From Antedon bifida (Eukaryota; Echinodermata; Crinoidea; Comatulida; Antedonidae), in contig OY727093.1 in NCBI GenBank assembly GCA_963402885.1, positions 9,249,501 through 9,313,500 of the forward strand: a stretch of DNA of 64,000 nucleotides, written 5' to 3'. Each line of letters opens with the position of its first letter. Positions within the stretch are counted from its first letter, which is position 1. Both the position numbers and the translations under genes were made by a program. The notes beneath the pieces were generated by a model that was not told the origin of the DNA, did no database searches, and worked only from the letters and a program-made list of their open reading frames with translations. Below, piece after piece: positions 21,234-34,322 of the stretch.

Positions 21234-23004
21234 ATTGCAATACTTTTAAGATGTAAATGTTTTATATATTAAATTATGTATTATATACTATTATATAAAT
21301 ATATTGTACAGCAATATTAAATTCTTTATGTACTAAATTTCTTTGCCATTACTTTTGATTACTTTATTGGGTCCTAGACTCTCACACAGATTCAGCCCTA
21401 CGTCTAATATTATGCTAATTTGATACATACTGTATCATACTGTAGCCTACACCAATTATTATTTATATTACTCCATGTTATAGTATTTGTTTTTGAAGGC
21501 TTAAATGGAAAAGGGTGTAAACTACCCTTCATTAATTAAAATGGAATGATAATGGACCAGGTTCCAGAGTTTTGAGTTAATACTGTATTAGTACAAATAT
21601 AAATATTTTGGCATATATGGCGTTTTCATACGTATACTACTTGAGCTTGTGTATTTCAGACACACACACATCGAAAAGCTATGAAACAACTACAGACTTG
21701 GGGCAAGTCTACCCTACCCCCATCAATACATGGCACGTGAAATTTCAAATTAACTGAACAGTACAAAATATACAGTTCAATAGGCCCACCGCAATACCAA
21801 ACTAATATGTCAAGAATCATGGTTGATCTTGACCAATCAAATGATAGATTCGCAATATTGCAGCGTTATAGTTTAATGGATTATATAGTCCTGGTGACCT
21901 ATACGATGGTATTAAAGTACAACGTACAGTAAAATTGTCACCATAAAAGACAGTACCGTCCATTGTTTCGTGGTTTAATCCTATTAGTTTTATTACCAAG
22001 CCCAATAAAATTACCTCTGCACTTTCCATTGTTTTATTTGTTTGCCAAGTGTAAGCCCTATCCTTTCAATTGAATAGAAGTTCATGCTTTTTAACAATTA
22101 TTACACTGTGGTTGGTCTCCAGGCAGCAGACTCTTGTTGTTAGTGTTATAACCGAATACCTCCCATGGGACGAATCTTGTACTTTAGAAACCAAATTCTT
22201 TACTTTTTATTATTGAAAGCAACGTTACAACGGTGGTATATCAGTATTTCTCTCCAATGAAAGTGGACGTTTTTTAGAGTTCGTTGAATAAATGAATCGT
22301 GAATCGTGTTGAAACGCTTACGAATAGTCCCGGTTGGATTATCACTTAAAACCGTAAGTAGCCTATACAGTATTGTATCACAGAGGTATAATATTAATAT
22401 TTGAAAGCACGTACTGTAATTTCGTACCATATTACAAACTCATCAGTGTTTCGTTGGTGGGCGTATAGTACTGATATAATAATAATATGTACTAATACTA
22501 GACCTATCGCCGGAGGACGAAGTACATGATAGGTAGGAGAAACAGCATTAGAAGTACCCACAGTAATTTATTGTGCATTTTGGGTTAACTTACTAAAATT
22601 GAAATTAATTGTAAGTGCAGTCAGTAGGGGTAGATTAGAGGGTGTGACGTTCCCCTATAATATTAATATGCCTATATTTCGAATTCACCAATATTCAAGA
22701 CTGGGCAATTTTAATTGTAGTGAAAACTACAATTGTATTTAAAACTAATAGCCTATACCTTGAAAGAACTGTCCAAATATGAATTAAATTGAATTAGTAA
22801 AACACTTTCAAATATTTGTTCCTGGTGAAAGAATTTATTAAGGTATGATTCTACTGACCCTAAAACAAGCTTTTACTGTTTCGGTTGTCAAATATATTCC
22901 GACTAGTATAATTTATGGATTTTTTTATTCAAACAGTCTCCCACATAGATCGCAGGTGGACCAATGAATGGAAACGGAATATAACATAAATAGCTACCAC
23001 AAGT
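21234..23004. other. Intergenic region between CARF and the two-exon gene
   Basis: Contains the CARF 3' untranslated region (candidate ATTAAA signals near 21268 and 21316) and the upstream region of the next gene. I see no further gene or clear repeat. Confidence 0.6.
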
Positions 23005-23222
23005 ATGGTAGGACCGATTTTCACGGCTCCCCCTCCCAAACCTGTGTCTGTGGTACGCAGTAAAAGTTGCCATGTGAGCCGATATGTGGGGCAACCAGTT
23101 GGGCAACCTAAATTACAACATTCGCCGGGCAAGATACATCATGTGATCGAAGCATGGGCAAGTAGACGGAATACGTCAGATATACCAAATAGACGACCAA
23201 GCACTACATACCCAATAACACG
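23005..23222 (+). CDS. Unrecognised gene, coding exon 1
   Basis: It encodes 72 residues plus two bases, beginning MVGPIFTAPPPKPVSVV. The phase-2 donor matches the phase of exon 2 exactly, which is the main evidence for joining them. Confidence 0.72.
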
Positions 23223-26195
23223 GTAAGAAAAAAATCTTCTAAATTCTGTGTAGGCCTATGTAAAAACTAAGTTGTAAGGCAGAATTACTGTGAAAAAATA
23301 TACATCGATGGGTGGGATGTGAATATCGTCGGAATACGTCGGTATTGGAACTATTCAATCAAATCAGTGAAACTTACATTGAATGTTGTGGTTCGGTGGG
23401 GTAAAAGAGTGTGAGAAAAGTGGCATTTAGCGGTTGGTTTAGCCTATATTCAAATTGTAAGAGAGTACAGCGCAACCTCAGACCGATTCCTGTGATCGTC
23501 GTTATACCAACTAAAACCCCCTGGATAAACCAATCAGTATATTCAGAGTTGTGGGCCTACCAGTTATTTATCAAAATAAATTTACTTCGTGAATTAAAGG
23601 TTAAACTATTATTGTACTATTGATTTAGGTTCACTGTTTGAGTAGGAGTCCTGGAGTGCAATAAGAATAAGCATTGAAAATATATAAATATTTTATCACG
23701 AGTATACTAATTAATGGCAAACATTGGCCTATCAGTCAAAAACCCTTATCAAGAACACTAATCACACAAACACGGAACCTTTTTCAAAATGTTTACAATT
23801 CTCTTCAAAAGAATCAAAGTCTAGACTAACATTAGCTAAATTAAAACAGATTTATTACTTACGTTTGTCCATCCACGACGTCTGTGTTTTCGCGTTAAAG
23901 TGTCGAGAGAGCTTAAACCCATTCAAACGTACGTTGGATTAATAGGTTATGTATAATACAGGTGTTGGAATATTTGAATAATCAGAAATGGAGAAATGGA
24001 ACAGGTAGGTAGGTTAAAGAATTCCTCCATGATTTAGATGGAATTGGCGAATGGCGACTTGCATTTAGAGTTTTGGGCACGCACACAGAATGCTTGTATT
24101 TATCAATTCAATGTTTCAATTCCTCATCTCTGTTTCCATTCTTTCCTCACCCCATTTCCATTGTTTCATTTCCATTCTGTAATGATGATCCTTATGTATT
24201 TTAATTAGTGTAGTCACTACTACTTGAGCTTCAATATGTATGTTATTGTTAACAAAGTTTGTAATCACAATCATACTGCTAACTGCAGTACCAAATATAC
24301 AATATTTCGCCAATGAATTTATATTACACTCATCTACTTTTTTTGACAGATCATGGCATCGAGAAGGCCCCCAAAACAGTCACATGACCGCAACGTCAAC
24401 AGGAGGTAGACCCGCAGCTTCTAAAAAAGTACAATGTAGTGCAAATTCAAGGCTAACATACAATCATCCAAATAGTCATTCAAACGTGGTCTTTTCCGAT
24501 AGAAAAACCAACCAGTTTAAGTGCAATGTATCTACACATACACACATTCAAGGAAACTTACAAGCAAAGGCAAAACCATCTTCGTTTGTATATATTACTG
24601 ATGGGCTGTTTTGTCGCGATTTAGCATCTAGAAGTTTACGTGGAAATCCTAAATTACACAGAAGACTAAATCAAAGAGTTCACCATGGTAGATCAAAGTC
24701 GTTTCCACTTGAATGTGATACTGTAGGCCTATTACCTTTTCTAGGGCGACATAATGTTAAAAAAGAGACTGTGTTGATACCATCTAAAGAGGGATATCAT
24801 TCTAGAAGTAAATCACCAACGTACTCCACTCTGATGGAAACTAAAGATGTTTTGATGTTAGAATTAAGTAAAAGAATTCGCGAATTACGGCGTGATCTGG
24901 ATGGAATTAAAGCGCGGGAAAATTCAGCAGTAAATGAACATTCAATATCTGGCACATATGATGCAATCAGAGGTGACAATGAATGGTATATACAAATGCT
25001 GGATACATTATTAGAAGATGATGATGATTTATCAATTAGAAGAATTAATAATAGCTTACCACAATCAGTTCCTATAACAAACCTTCAATTTTCTGTTGAA
25101 TGTTTGCGTTCTCATATCACTGATTTAGAAATTGTTGAAACCAATATCGAGGATGCAGAAAGGAAGATCAATTCAAGACGAATTAAAGATAGGAATAAAA
25201 GCAAATACGTTTATGACGTCACCACACCAGAACTGTCACCGAGAATCGAGGCAGCGAAGAAGATGACGTCAAAATCTGGTAAAAAGAAATTGTTGATATT
25301 ACCTGAAGTCAGAAAATCTAAAAGTAAGATAATTCAAACACGTAAAGATAAAAGGAAATCTAAATACGCACCACCGTCACATTTTGAACTTGATGTAAAG
25401 GTAGAAAGGGACACGATGGTAGACATAAATACCGATGAAACTGTATTGGTAACTGCAGGGGAACCAACAGAAAAGGTTGACAATTCAGAACAAAGTCTGA
25501 ACACAACGCACACGAAGATAAAGAGTGATACGGATGATACAAATAAGCAATTCATTTCAGAGACAGATGAAGATAATTTCACGACATCACACATGTTAAA
25601 AGAAAATAACGTCACAAGAGACTCCACAACGCCAGAAACTGACGTCAGTCTGGAGAGGCAGCCATTAACTTCAAAATTATCTCGAGACAGTATTGCAAAG
25701 ACAGTATTAACTCCAACTCTATCTGAAACCAATCTTGAAAAAAAGTCATTGTTAAAAACAGAATCAAGGGTTAGTTTAGATAGCACAAGTTCTGGAACAA
25801 CTTCAATGAATCAAAGTGAACTGAAAGAAAGACGTCGAAGAGATATTCTTCCTACTCAAAAGACAGACGACGTAGAACCTTCTAATCTTTTTTCTGTAAC
25901 TCAAGATAAGCCCCAAAAGGTTGACGTACCGGTCGTCGAACAAAAGAAACAACTGACTGAAAAAGAGAAGTTTCTCGAGATACGGAAGCGGATGCAAGAA
26001 CGTAAGGAAGAACAGTCTAAGAAAAGGGAAAATTTTCGAGACATTTCGATGCTAGGTTTAAGTTTTCATAACCAGCGGGAAAGACGTGAGAAACTTGGAA
26101 ACATAATAGCCTCTAAGCTTGATGGCATGCTGGAATTTGGAGATAATGATGATGACGACGACGATGATGAGGATGATGATGACGAAAGCATATAG
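23005..26195 (+). CDS. Unrecognised two-exon gene, 687-residue charged protein with acidic tail
   Basis: Exon 1 (23005-23222) ends ...ACA CG before the donor gtaaga (phase 2). Exon 2 (24350-26195) follows the acceptor tctactttttttgacag and completes an Arg codon. The result is 687 residues. An in-frame TAA six codons upstream supports the ATG. Exon 1 is Pro/Val/Arg-rich (FTAPPPKPVSVVRSKS). The middle is Ser/Lys/Arg-rich with a probable short coiled coil (ELSKRIRELRRDLDG). Residues from about 385 on are Thr/Ser/Asp/Glu-rich. Near the end is a second charged helix (RKRMQERKEEQSKKREN), then a tail of seven Asp, one Glu, four Asp. No signal peptide or membrane helix. I do not recognise the family. 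AATAAA at 26746 likely ends the message. Confidence 0.75.
23223..24349. other. Intron of the two-exon gene
   Basis: 1127 bp, AT-rich, with no recognisable repeat or exon. Plus-strand open frames at 23411-23623 and 23724-23942 show no similarity I can name. Confidence 0.6.
24350..26195 (+). CDS. Unrecognised gene, coding exon 2
   Basis: A large exon with a continuous 614-codon frame. The apparent ATG at 24240 lies upstream of the acceptor in the intron, so the frame's first 36 codons are probably not coding. Confidence 0.78.
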
Positions 26196-26640
26196 GATTC
26201 TGGCATTTGGAGAGGATGATGATGGCCCGCAAGGATGATGATGACGACGAAAGCATCTAAGCTTGTTGGCATGCTGGCACTTGGAGAGGATGACTCGCGA
26301 GGATTATAACTCGCGAAGATGATGACGAAAGCATCTAAGCGTGTTGGCATGCTGGCACTTGGAGAGGATGACCTCACGAGGATTATGAGTCGCGAGGATG
26401 ATGATGACGAAAGCATATAAGCTTGTTGGCATGCTGGCACTTGGAGAGGATGACTCGCGAGGATGATGACGAAAGCATCTAAGCGTGTTGGCATGCTTGC
26501 ACTTCGAGAGGATGACTCGCGAGGATTATGACTCGCGAGGATGATGATGACGAAAGCATATATAAGCTTGCTGGCATTTGGAAACGAGAATGATGATTTG
26601 CGAGGATGATGACGATGACGTCACATCTAAGCTTCCGTCA
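26117..26640. repeat. Tandem array made from the 3' end of the preceding coding sequence
   Basis: Six or more diverged units of about 60-82 bp follow the stop codon. Each starts like the coding segment AGCTTGATGGCATGCTGG (26117) and passes through TTTGGAGA and GATGATGACGA. Each full unit ends GACGAAAGCAT followed by TAA or TAG. The copies contain CTCGCGAGG insertions of varying number. The array occupies most of the 3' untranslated region. Confidence 0.85.
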
Positions 26641-26770
26641 TCAATCGAGGAAGATAGTAACAAAAACCAAATATTAAAAAATGGAAATGATGAGAATTAA
26701 ATGCAATAATTATACAGCGATTTTTGGATTTTGAAAGAAATATACAATAAATGTTGTATATATACAATCT
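26196..26770 (+). other. 3' untranslated region of the two-exon gene
   Basis: Runs from the stop to just past AATAAA at 26746-26751. It contains the tandem array described separately. Confidence 0.55.
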
Positions 26771-28390
26771 TTTTAGTCAAACGATGTCCGTATAAGTCGT
26801 TCTTATTACCTGTCATTGTCACATGTTAAGTCCATCTACATCAATAAACATTTAAAATCATGAATGACAACGAAAGAAAACACCACAACATATTTATGTT
26901 CATAGCATAGACGATTTTTTTTTTCAATTATCATTGTTTTAGTTCACATGTGAATATCTAAATCTAAATTCTTTCAATCAACCATCACAAAAATATTGGC
27001 AAGGAACAAAGAAAAAAGCTTATAATAACACGAGTTTAAAAAAAAACAAAACAGATCCACTGGCACCAGCGTTTCTGATGACGGGCAAAAGGTGACAAAA
27101 TAACCCCTCATAAGGGAACCAGTGCACATGAACTATTAGGTTTACCTTATACTGTAGATGACAGACAAGGATATGTCCTAACCATCCAATAATAATTTGA
27201 AACGACCTGAGGTACCCCAAACCCTCCGAGGCGATTATTTCGAATATAATCTGCACAACAATAACATCTATTGTGTTTGTCTTTCTCCCCTTGTTTTATA
27301 AGTAATGTCACACATTTACAAGTATCCTCATTCAATTAGAAAAGTCATGAAGAATTGAGATGTTTTCAAAATGACAAGCCACCTTGCAAAAAATACATGA
27401 CAAACCTAACCTTTTAGGAAAAATAGTAAAAGTTGACGACCTAAACATGCTTTTATACGCCATACATACTGAAATGCATACAACGCAAAACCCACTACGT
27501 ACATACACACAACATAAAGTACTCGCATATGTGTGTTTACAAACACTTTTTTTCGACATGTTTACAAATGTCATCAAGTTTACAAGTGTTCATAACAGTA
27601 CAGAATGATGCATACATCAACATTGATGTAAAGGTAACCTATGGACGTTCACATGCGTCGATATCGACACTAATGTAGTGTCTACACGTTTGATCGTAAC
27701 ATGTTTACAATAAACCCCCAAATGTATCCCAAAATGCCAAAACCAGACGAATAAGAACGTCACATCACAGATGTGTTATTAACGTCAGCTTGGACTTTCA
27801 AAAGCACATGTTCACAAAGTTTACCAAATAAACCCCCTCTATTTTGTCAAACAATGAACAGTTTACAACGATTTGTATTTTTATATTATAATCTGGTTTT
27901 GATGATTCTTATTCACAATAGTTTACCTTATAACTAGAAATCACACATATTTTCAGTAATCTGATAAAACACAAATTAAACTTCTTTATAAATGTAGTAG
28001 GTAGGCCTATATATAACTAAAAGAAAATATTTTAAATTAGGACCATTTTATAGTTACACAAAATTTATAAATGAAAATAATATTTGCAAACTTAAAATTC
28101 AAAGACGGTGGAGAAACAACATTGTAACCGAACCCATACCTTTCATACAGTATATGGTTTACTGACAACATATGGTTCATGTTCATAATATGGCTTTATA
28201 TTTCTTTACATATAATTGCTGTATTTCTTACAATCATAATGTACAGTACGACCCAAATCACAGATGTTTGACGCGTTTACCAACATTAAGTTTGATGCGT
28301 TTACCAACATCAAGTTTGACGCGTTCACTAACATCAAGTTTGACGTCTGAACACGATAACCAATTTAGCATCGACTGTACCTGTGTGATG

Positions 28391-28582
28391 CAGTGGCATA
28401 ACGCTGAGGCCCCTGGTTTAGGAACCCTAAGTGGCCCTCCAACGCTGGAGGCCTCGGACGTTTGTAGCTTTTTTGACATATTTTGATGTCGGATGTTTTC
28501 CTCTTGGCACTACTCAGGGGCCCCCATAAGCTCCAGGGCCCCTGGGTTTAGCCAGTGAGCGCTCATAGCCATTACGCCACTG
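28391..28582 (+). mobile_element. hAT-like MITE with 8-bp target duplication
   Basis: 192 bp with inverted ends: CAGTGGCATAACG at the left and CATTACGCCACTG (imperfect complement) at the right. It is flanked by the 8-bp direct repeat GTGTGATG (28383-28390 and 28583-28590). An 8-bp duplication and CA...TG ends fit the hAT superfamily. It has no coding capacity. A truncated relative is at 3771-3906. Confidence 0.85.
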
Positions 28583-28947
28583 GTGTGATGACACATATAA
28601 TTGCAATTTTCGTAATCCCCATCAAGTCATCACCAATTATTAACAATAATTATAAAATTCATTCCCAATATATTGCATTCCAAATTAAAGTTTCCTTAAA
28701 AAAATATCGTGACAGGAATTTGATTTTGAAATACGACTGGCAGTGAATGAATTCTATGAATTACACTGAACAATAGGTTCAAAACTAGACCCAAGGCAAA
28801 CACGTCTGGTTGGATCTGTTGGGAACCAAATTAGCCAGATAAAAAACACAGAAGAACAATATTCAACACTTAGCAGTACCAAAAAAAAAAAACTCCAAAT
28901 GGATTGTACAATTACACATTGAATACATATATTATATTTTCCTTATA

Positions 28948-29128
28948 CAGTAGAACCCTATTAAGGAGATAACATTTGGAAACATAACCCATACCCACAA
29001 CAGTGGTGTCTCCTGTCTAGTGGTTGGCCGGCTGTATTGTTATACAGTATACAGATATTTCCCCTTGTTTGTTTCACGGAAAAAGTATCGCCTTAATATG
29101 GGTGTCCCCAAAAAAAGGTGTTCTACTG
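28948..29128. mobile_element. Tc1/mariner- or pogo-like MITE
   Basis: A 181-bp element beginning CAGTAGAAC and ending GTTCTACTG, flanked by TA on both sides. Related ends occur at about 58013-58127, near 7253, near 59627 and in the duplication at 40.0-40.4 kb. Confidence 0.65.
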
Positions 29129-32100
29129 TATTTGTTTAGGTTGTTTTGATAAACTAAATGAAAATGTCAAAGCCTCCAAAGGCCACATATAGACTGAATG
29201 ACAGATAAACAATTTCTATATATTTTGTGTAAGCCATTTGATGGGATTCAATTCGCTTTATTATACAAAAACCATTAGAATAATGGTATATAATATAGCA
29301 AATTAAAACTTATAGATTAAGCATCTTCTATTTGGAACCTGCAGCCTAATTTTCATTTTAATATTCTACACATTCTCAAGGTATAAACAAAAATAATGTT
29401 GACATTGAGAAGGAAGCAATATTGACTTGTATTATTCTGCCATTTATACCTTAAACGTTAGAATTGCACAATAGCTGTGAAAAATAATGACAAAAAATAA
29501 ACTTGATTAACTATTATACACATTACATACTTTGAAACATGTGATCGACCAAAAGCTTCACGTTGCTAAGTTACTAAACACCTCAAACCCACATTAAAAA
29601 AACCAAACCCAAACAATCCTGTTTTAGAATCTATAATAAAAATGCAAGGTTTCAGTCCTTTTAATTTGTTATATAATTATTATATTATATAGTTTTTTAG
29701 AAGGCATTAATAACCAACTTATACATTAAGATGGAGTTGGCTGTAGGCGAGCTATTTACCAATATACATATATAAACTTGTACATAGGCTACGTCAGCAA
29801 CTTTCTTAAAATAACTCTTTGTTTCGAAGCACACTGTATCCACTTTGCTTATAATATTTCTCTTTTTTTTTTTACATTTTAGTGAGTTGCAATTTTTAAT
29901 ACATTCTGAAAAATTAGTCTAACTAAAAACCCAAATACTTAATTAATCATCAAACATGGTACTGTATATAATGTTATTTGATTATAAAAAGGTAGCTCTT
30001 CTCCCCTACCCCTCACAGAATAAGGACAAGTCAATTGTTAGCCAATGAGTTGGAAGTTGTCTGCATACAAAAAGAAATTGAATAAAAGCTAGTGATACGA
30101 AAAGAAGAAAGGAAAACTCAGCGTAATAAACATTTCTGATTTTATAAAATATATAGAAAATTGATTTCAAACTCTTAATCATGACCGGTGATGATACCTT
30201 ATAAACCAGAAGGTATAGTTCAATTTACAGTTGACTAGATAGTAACAAGAAAAATAGAACCTTGGAAGTTTAATCAGTGTAAATATGATAAAAACAAGTG
30301 CAATTGAGGCAAATCATAAATATATATAATTTTTCTCTCAAAATGTATAAGATTTTAATTAAATAATTTTAAATAGTGTTGTATCTTTTTCTCAACATTT
30401 ATAAAACAATTAAAACCGATATCAACAGTGATATAAGGGAATACGCATAAATTAATTTAAAACAGAATAATAAACTTAAACATTTTAAGGATAATTAAAT
30501 ATTGAAATATCAACAGGAAGTGATGTCATCAGGCTAATGGTAAATGACCTCAAGTGACCTGTATAGTACTGAAATGGCTATTTATAGCTGACCAATCAAC
30601 AGTAGAGGACTCATCAAATGGCGCTTGCAAAATCCGGAATACTGAAAATCATGAACATCTAAAACAGAAAATTAAACATTTTCGCAACTGTAATTATTAC
30701 ATTATTTTCAAACACAATATATACATATTTATATGTATAGATATATATGTGTAAACATACACAGATTCTGTTGATATATAATATATATTAATATACACAA
30801 ATTCTTCTATAAATTTTGCAGATTTTTGCTAATTTAATTATAGAAATCAAAAATAATATTACAGCAAATTAAATATCAAAATTTAATGATTAAGAAATAA
30901 TTTATACGTAGAGCATTAAAATTTACGAGTATTTAAAATCCTCAGATGTGCCTAATATCAGTGTAGGTACAGTAATGCTAAATAACTCAAGCATTCTTAA
31001 CAAGGCCTAGATTTTCTTCCACAAAAAATCTGTGAAATGCCAAATGAAAGGTGGATTTATCTTGATTTTGAGATACAACCATTTTCTGTTGATGGAGATC
31101 GTTACCACAGAGCACATTGAAATTAAAATAGCAAAACCAGCTGTCTACAGGGTGTTTGGGATATTCTTACAGTTTAAGACCTACATCAAGCTACATTCAC
31201 AGAAGACAGCATCATTTAATCCTGTATATAATTTTCCATTGTTAACATAACGGCGCCTTCTTCCATTCCATGAACGGAACGTGTTAATGTAGCATTTGAG
31301 GAACTGATTATAGAATACAATAAAACAACACTGGTCACCAGTAAACAGAAATTTTTCCCTCTGAAACCAACATGCCTAAGAGCATGTTAGGCAGTGCATG
31401 TACCAGCACAGCAACAAAATGGTTAAAGATGTAAAGTCAACACTGTGTACCTCACCATAAATCAGAATGCAGATATGGGAACCAATGGTTTTTCAAGCAG
31501 AGGTCAGTTTGAGTTCAACATGAACAAGCCAGAGATTTTAAACAGGTTATCCTATACATTCTATAAGTGGCAAACAAGCATTTAAACATAATTTTCAAAA
31601 CTTGATTTGCTAAAGAACAAAACTATCAAATGACAATTTTACGATTGAATTGCACAAAAAAAAAAAAGCTTAGCTGAGAAATGGAAGACCATTGCCAGTA
31701 AAGATGAGAAACTAAAGGAGTGATTTGTCATCAAATGTAGACATTGGAGTTAAGAAAATTTACACAAATTTACATTCACTAATACAAAATGAATCCCAAG
31801 CCAACACTACTAGTGCGCACTAAAAAACCTGGTTAAGGACAGTTTGTCACACAAGATTAGAAAGTTCACACAAAAACAACTCCCATTAAAGTCCCGCAAT
31901 AATAAGCCAAAACACTAAATTTCACAAATTCTTAATAAATGATCTCATTATTAGCACCAGCAGCTGCAAAAACTAACTTTATCAAATATATTTCTTTTTT
32001 CGTCGTAATATTATAATATAATAATAATTTGACTGATACATTCACTTAATTGCTTGCTCAATACAATTGTATTCAACTTTCAGATGAGTTTTGTTTTCTT

Positions 32101-32723
32101 TTACTCATCTTCATGGTTGGATCACGGTTTGTGCATTCACCCCTGTGTGCAATGAAGTGCACAAAGGTACTTCTCCAAAATTTTACACCATTATTATACA
32201 ACCCATGAATTATTTATTCTAAATGAAGAAAAGACTTCTGTTAAATATGTTTAACCGGAACGTCATTGCATGTTTCTTTTCATCGAGGTGAAATTACATC
32301 AAAATACAGCATAAGAGAAAACAAATTAAAAATCAAATTTTAATTTTGTTTGCGTAAGTAAATTTCTTCCACTCAACATTTGCATTATCTTGATATAAGA
32401 AGTTGTTTTTGCTTTATAGGTTCATACCCAGGAAATAATACTCCCTATTCATCTATTTCAAATGAGTAGGAATTGAAAACTGGGCTGTACTTATCTCAAC
32501 TTTCAATGTTTTAACAACATGAATATCATCTAAAGTTTACACAACATTCACGCACATTCCACTCTCACCAAAACTGGATCATTTTGGGCTTTTACCAAAA
32601 TATTGTTGGTATCATAATAATTCCAGGTTTTTTTGGCATTTCATAGAGAAGAGATGTATATATAATTAACCAATGGCATATCACAAGGGTTTACGTATTC
32701 ATGTCTTGTGTATAGAACAGTAA

Positions 32724-32992
32724 GACCCTATTTACACTTACGATTTGGGTCTGATTAATAAAGTTAGGCTGGGCCTGGGCCGGATGCACACCTTGACCAC
32801 CTCTCAAGCCAGGAGCAGCTTTTATGTTTAGGCCAGCTTATGCAGTGAACTGTGGGCAATGGCTTGAGAAAATGAATCCTCAGGGCCATAATTTGGAACG
32901 AAAGTGTAAACACACTGGATCAGGCCCAAACAATTAAATTTGGACCCGATCCTGGAGCGGCCCAGGACCCAAACGTAAGTGTAAATGGGGTC
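32724..32992. mobile_element. Harbinger-like MITE with TAA target duplication, second family
   Basis: 269 bp with inverted ends GACCCTATTTACACTTACG and CGTAAGTGTAAATGGGGTC, flanked by TAA at 32721-32723 and 32993-32995. The interior is richer in GC than its surroundings, with GGCCTGGGCC-type motifs. Confidence 0.8.
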
Positions 32993-34018
32993 TAAGTAAC
33001 ACCATGGTAACCCATAATGCCTAATTTAAACCAATAAAAAGTAAACATAAAACATATATGCAAGAAATATCTTAATTATCGTTGAAAATACTAATTGTAT
33101 AGTAAGAACTATCAATTAACAATTATTACATTTAAGTATTTACATAATATTCTTTTTTTTTCCTCAGAAAATAAAACATTTACAAGGTTGTTTTTTTCTC
33201 GCTAAATAATTTGCTCTTTTTTTTCCAATTTCAAATGGAATGCTCCAACCTGGGAGACTTCTCCACTTTTAAAACTGAAAAAAGAACATCACACTTATTT
33301 AAAGAGGGGTGTTCCTATGTTGGCGAAAAAATTGTTAGCACGATACACAAACATGGTAACGTACTAGTAGGAACATAATAGCGCCCTCTATATTTATAAA
33401 CTGGTTGTTTCCCCAAACAATAAGAACCTCATTTTCCCCAATTCTTTCACATTTCTTTCAAACATCACTTTTTTTTGTAAATCTTCTCTACTTTCTTCTT
33501 GTATTTATTCAGCAAAAGCATTTTCTACTGTAACCACGGCAACTAAACATCCAATAAGAAACCTTTATCCATTATATTTTCTTTTTTTTTCTTTTTAAAA
33601 CTTAAAAAGCATGCGATTAAAATTAAAAACATGATCCCAAAATTCTTTTAAAAAAAACCTAAATTTAATACAACCTTTTCTTTGAAAACTTGATTAAAAA
33701 ATACTTTTGCTGAAATATTAAAAAGGAAGTGATTAAAAAGTAAAATGTTTCTTAATTTCCATAAGAAGTTCTGGTTTTAGTGAATTCCTTTGTCTCTGAA
33801 GTCTTTGTTGATGGCTATACAGCACATCTTTACCAGTACATTATCACAATGATTACCACACGACCTGTTGCTGTGAAATATTCCAAGCAAATATATCCGG
33901 TAAAATTATTCTATATTTTACATCTAGCATCACGTATAGGTCATGGATTGCAATTCATTCATCTACCTCAAAAACCAAACTCCGAAACCATTCACCTGCT
34001 AATCTTTGGCTCAAATCG

Positions 34019-34024
34019 TTTATT
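34019..34024 (-). terminator. AATAAA hexamer overlapping the LARP4 stop codon
   Basis: The codons ACG AAA TAA ACG contain AATAAA. Use as a polyadenylation signal would give an almost absent 3' untranslated region. Other AATAAA copies lie further downstream on the minus strand, for example near 33505, so use is uncertain. Confidence 0.3.
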
Positions 34025-34322
34025 TCGTCTTCTGCGATGTCTGGTTTCGTCCGGCAGTTGGAGATCTACGGCCTCCAGGTGACCTTCGGCTTCCTGGGGA
34101 GCTGCGACCGTTTGATCTTCTTTTGTCGTTATCTCTATGGTTGCGGGTAGGTTGTTCGTTCTGGTCACGTTCTTTGTCTTGTTTTGGATTCGTTGTGGCA
34201 TTTTTATTAGTTGTTGCGTTCTTTGCAGGTGGGGTATTGGTTTGACCTTGAGTCGGGCAAACTTCCCCCGGTCCTGGCTTCCTTCGTGCGATTGCAGCGT
34301 AGCTGAATTTTTTGGATGCATC
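34020..34322 (-). CDS. LARP4: LARP4 last coding exon (k)
   Basis: Acceptor ttgttaacgcag, phase 0, 100 residues and TAA. It encodes [20 protein letters not shown] and a basic tail with repeated RRSP. The stop codon lies inside AATAAA (34019-34024). Confidence 0.93.
   Translation of the reverse strand, partial: DASKKFSYAAIARRKPGPGEVCPTQGQTNTPPAKNATTNKNATTNPKQDKERDQNEQPTRNHRDNDKRRSNGRSSPGSRRSPGGRRSPTAGRNQTSQKTK

Larger units (their letters stand above)
26771..34019. other. Gene-free interval between convergent genes
   Basis: No protein-coding exon recognised over 7 kb. The right part may be LARP4 3' untranslated sequence. It contains a hAT-like MITE (28391-28582), a TA-flanked element (28948-29128) and a Harbinger-like MITE (32724-32992). 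The rest is AT-rich with poly(A)/poly(T) runs and AT microsatellite near 30720-30800. Confidence 0.65.

Noticed and set aside
24240..24349. Start codon at 24240 for the large exon
   Set aside because: The acceptor at 24349 and the in-phase upstream exon explain the frame. The hydrophobic 5' stretch is intron sequence.
26066..26494. Minus-strand 142-residue open frame
   Set aside because: It runs antisense through the coding end and its tandem copies. Its repeats mirror the minisatellite.
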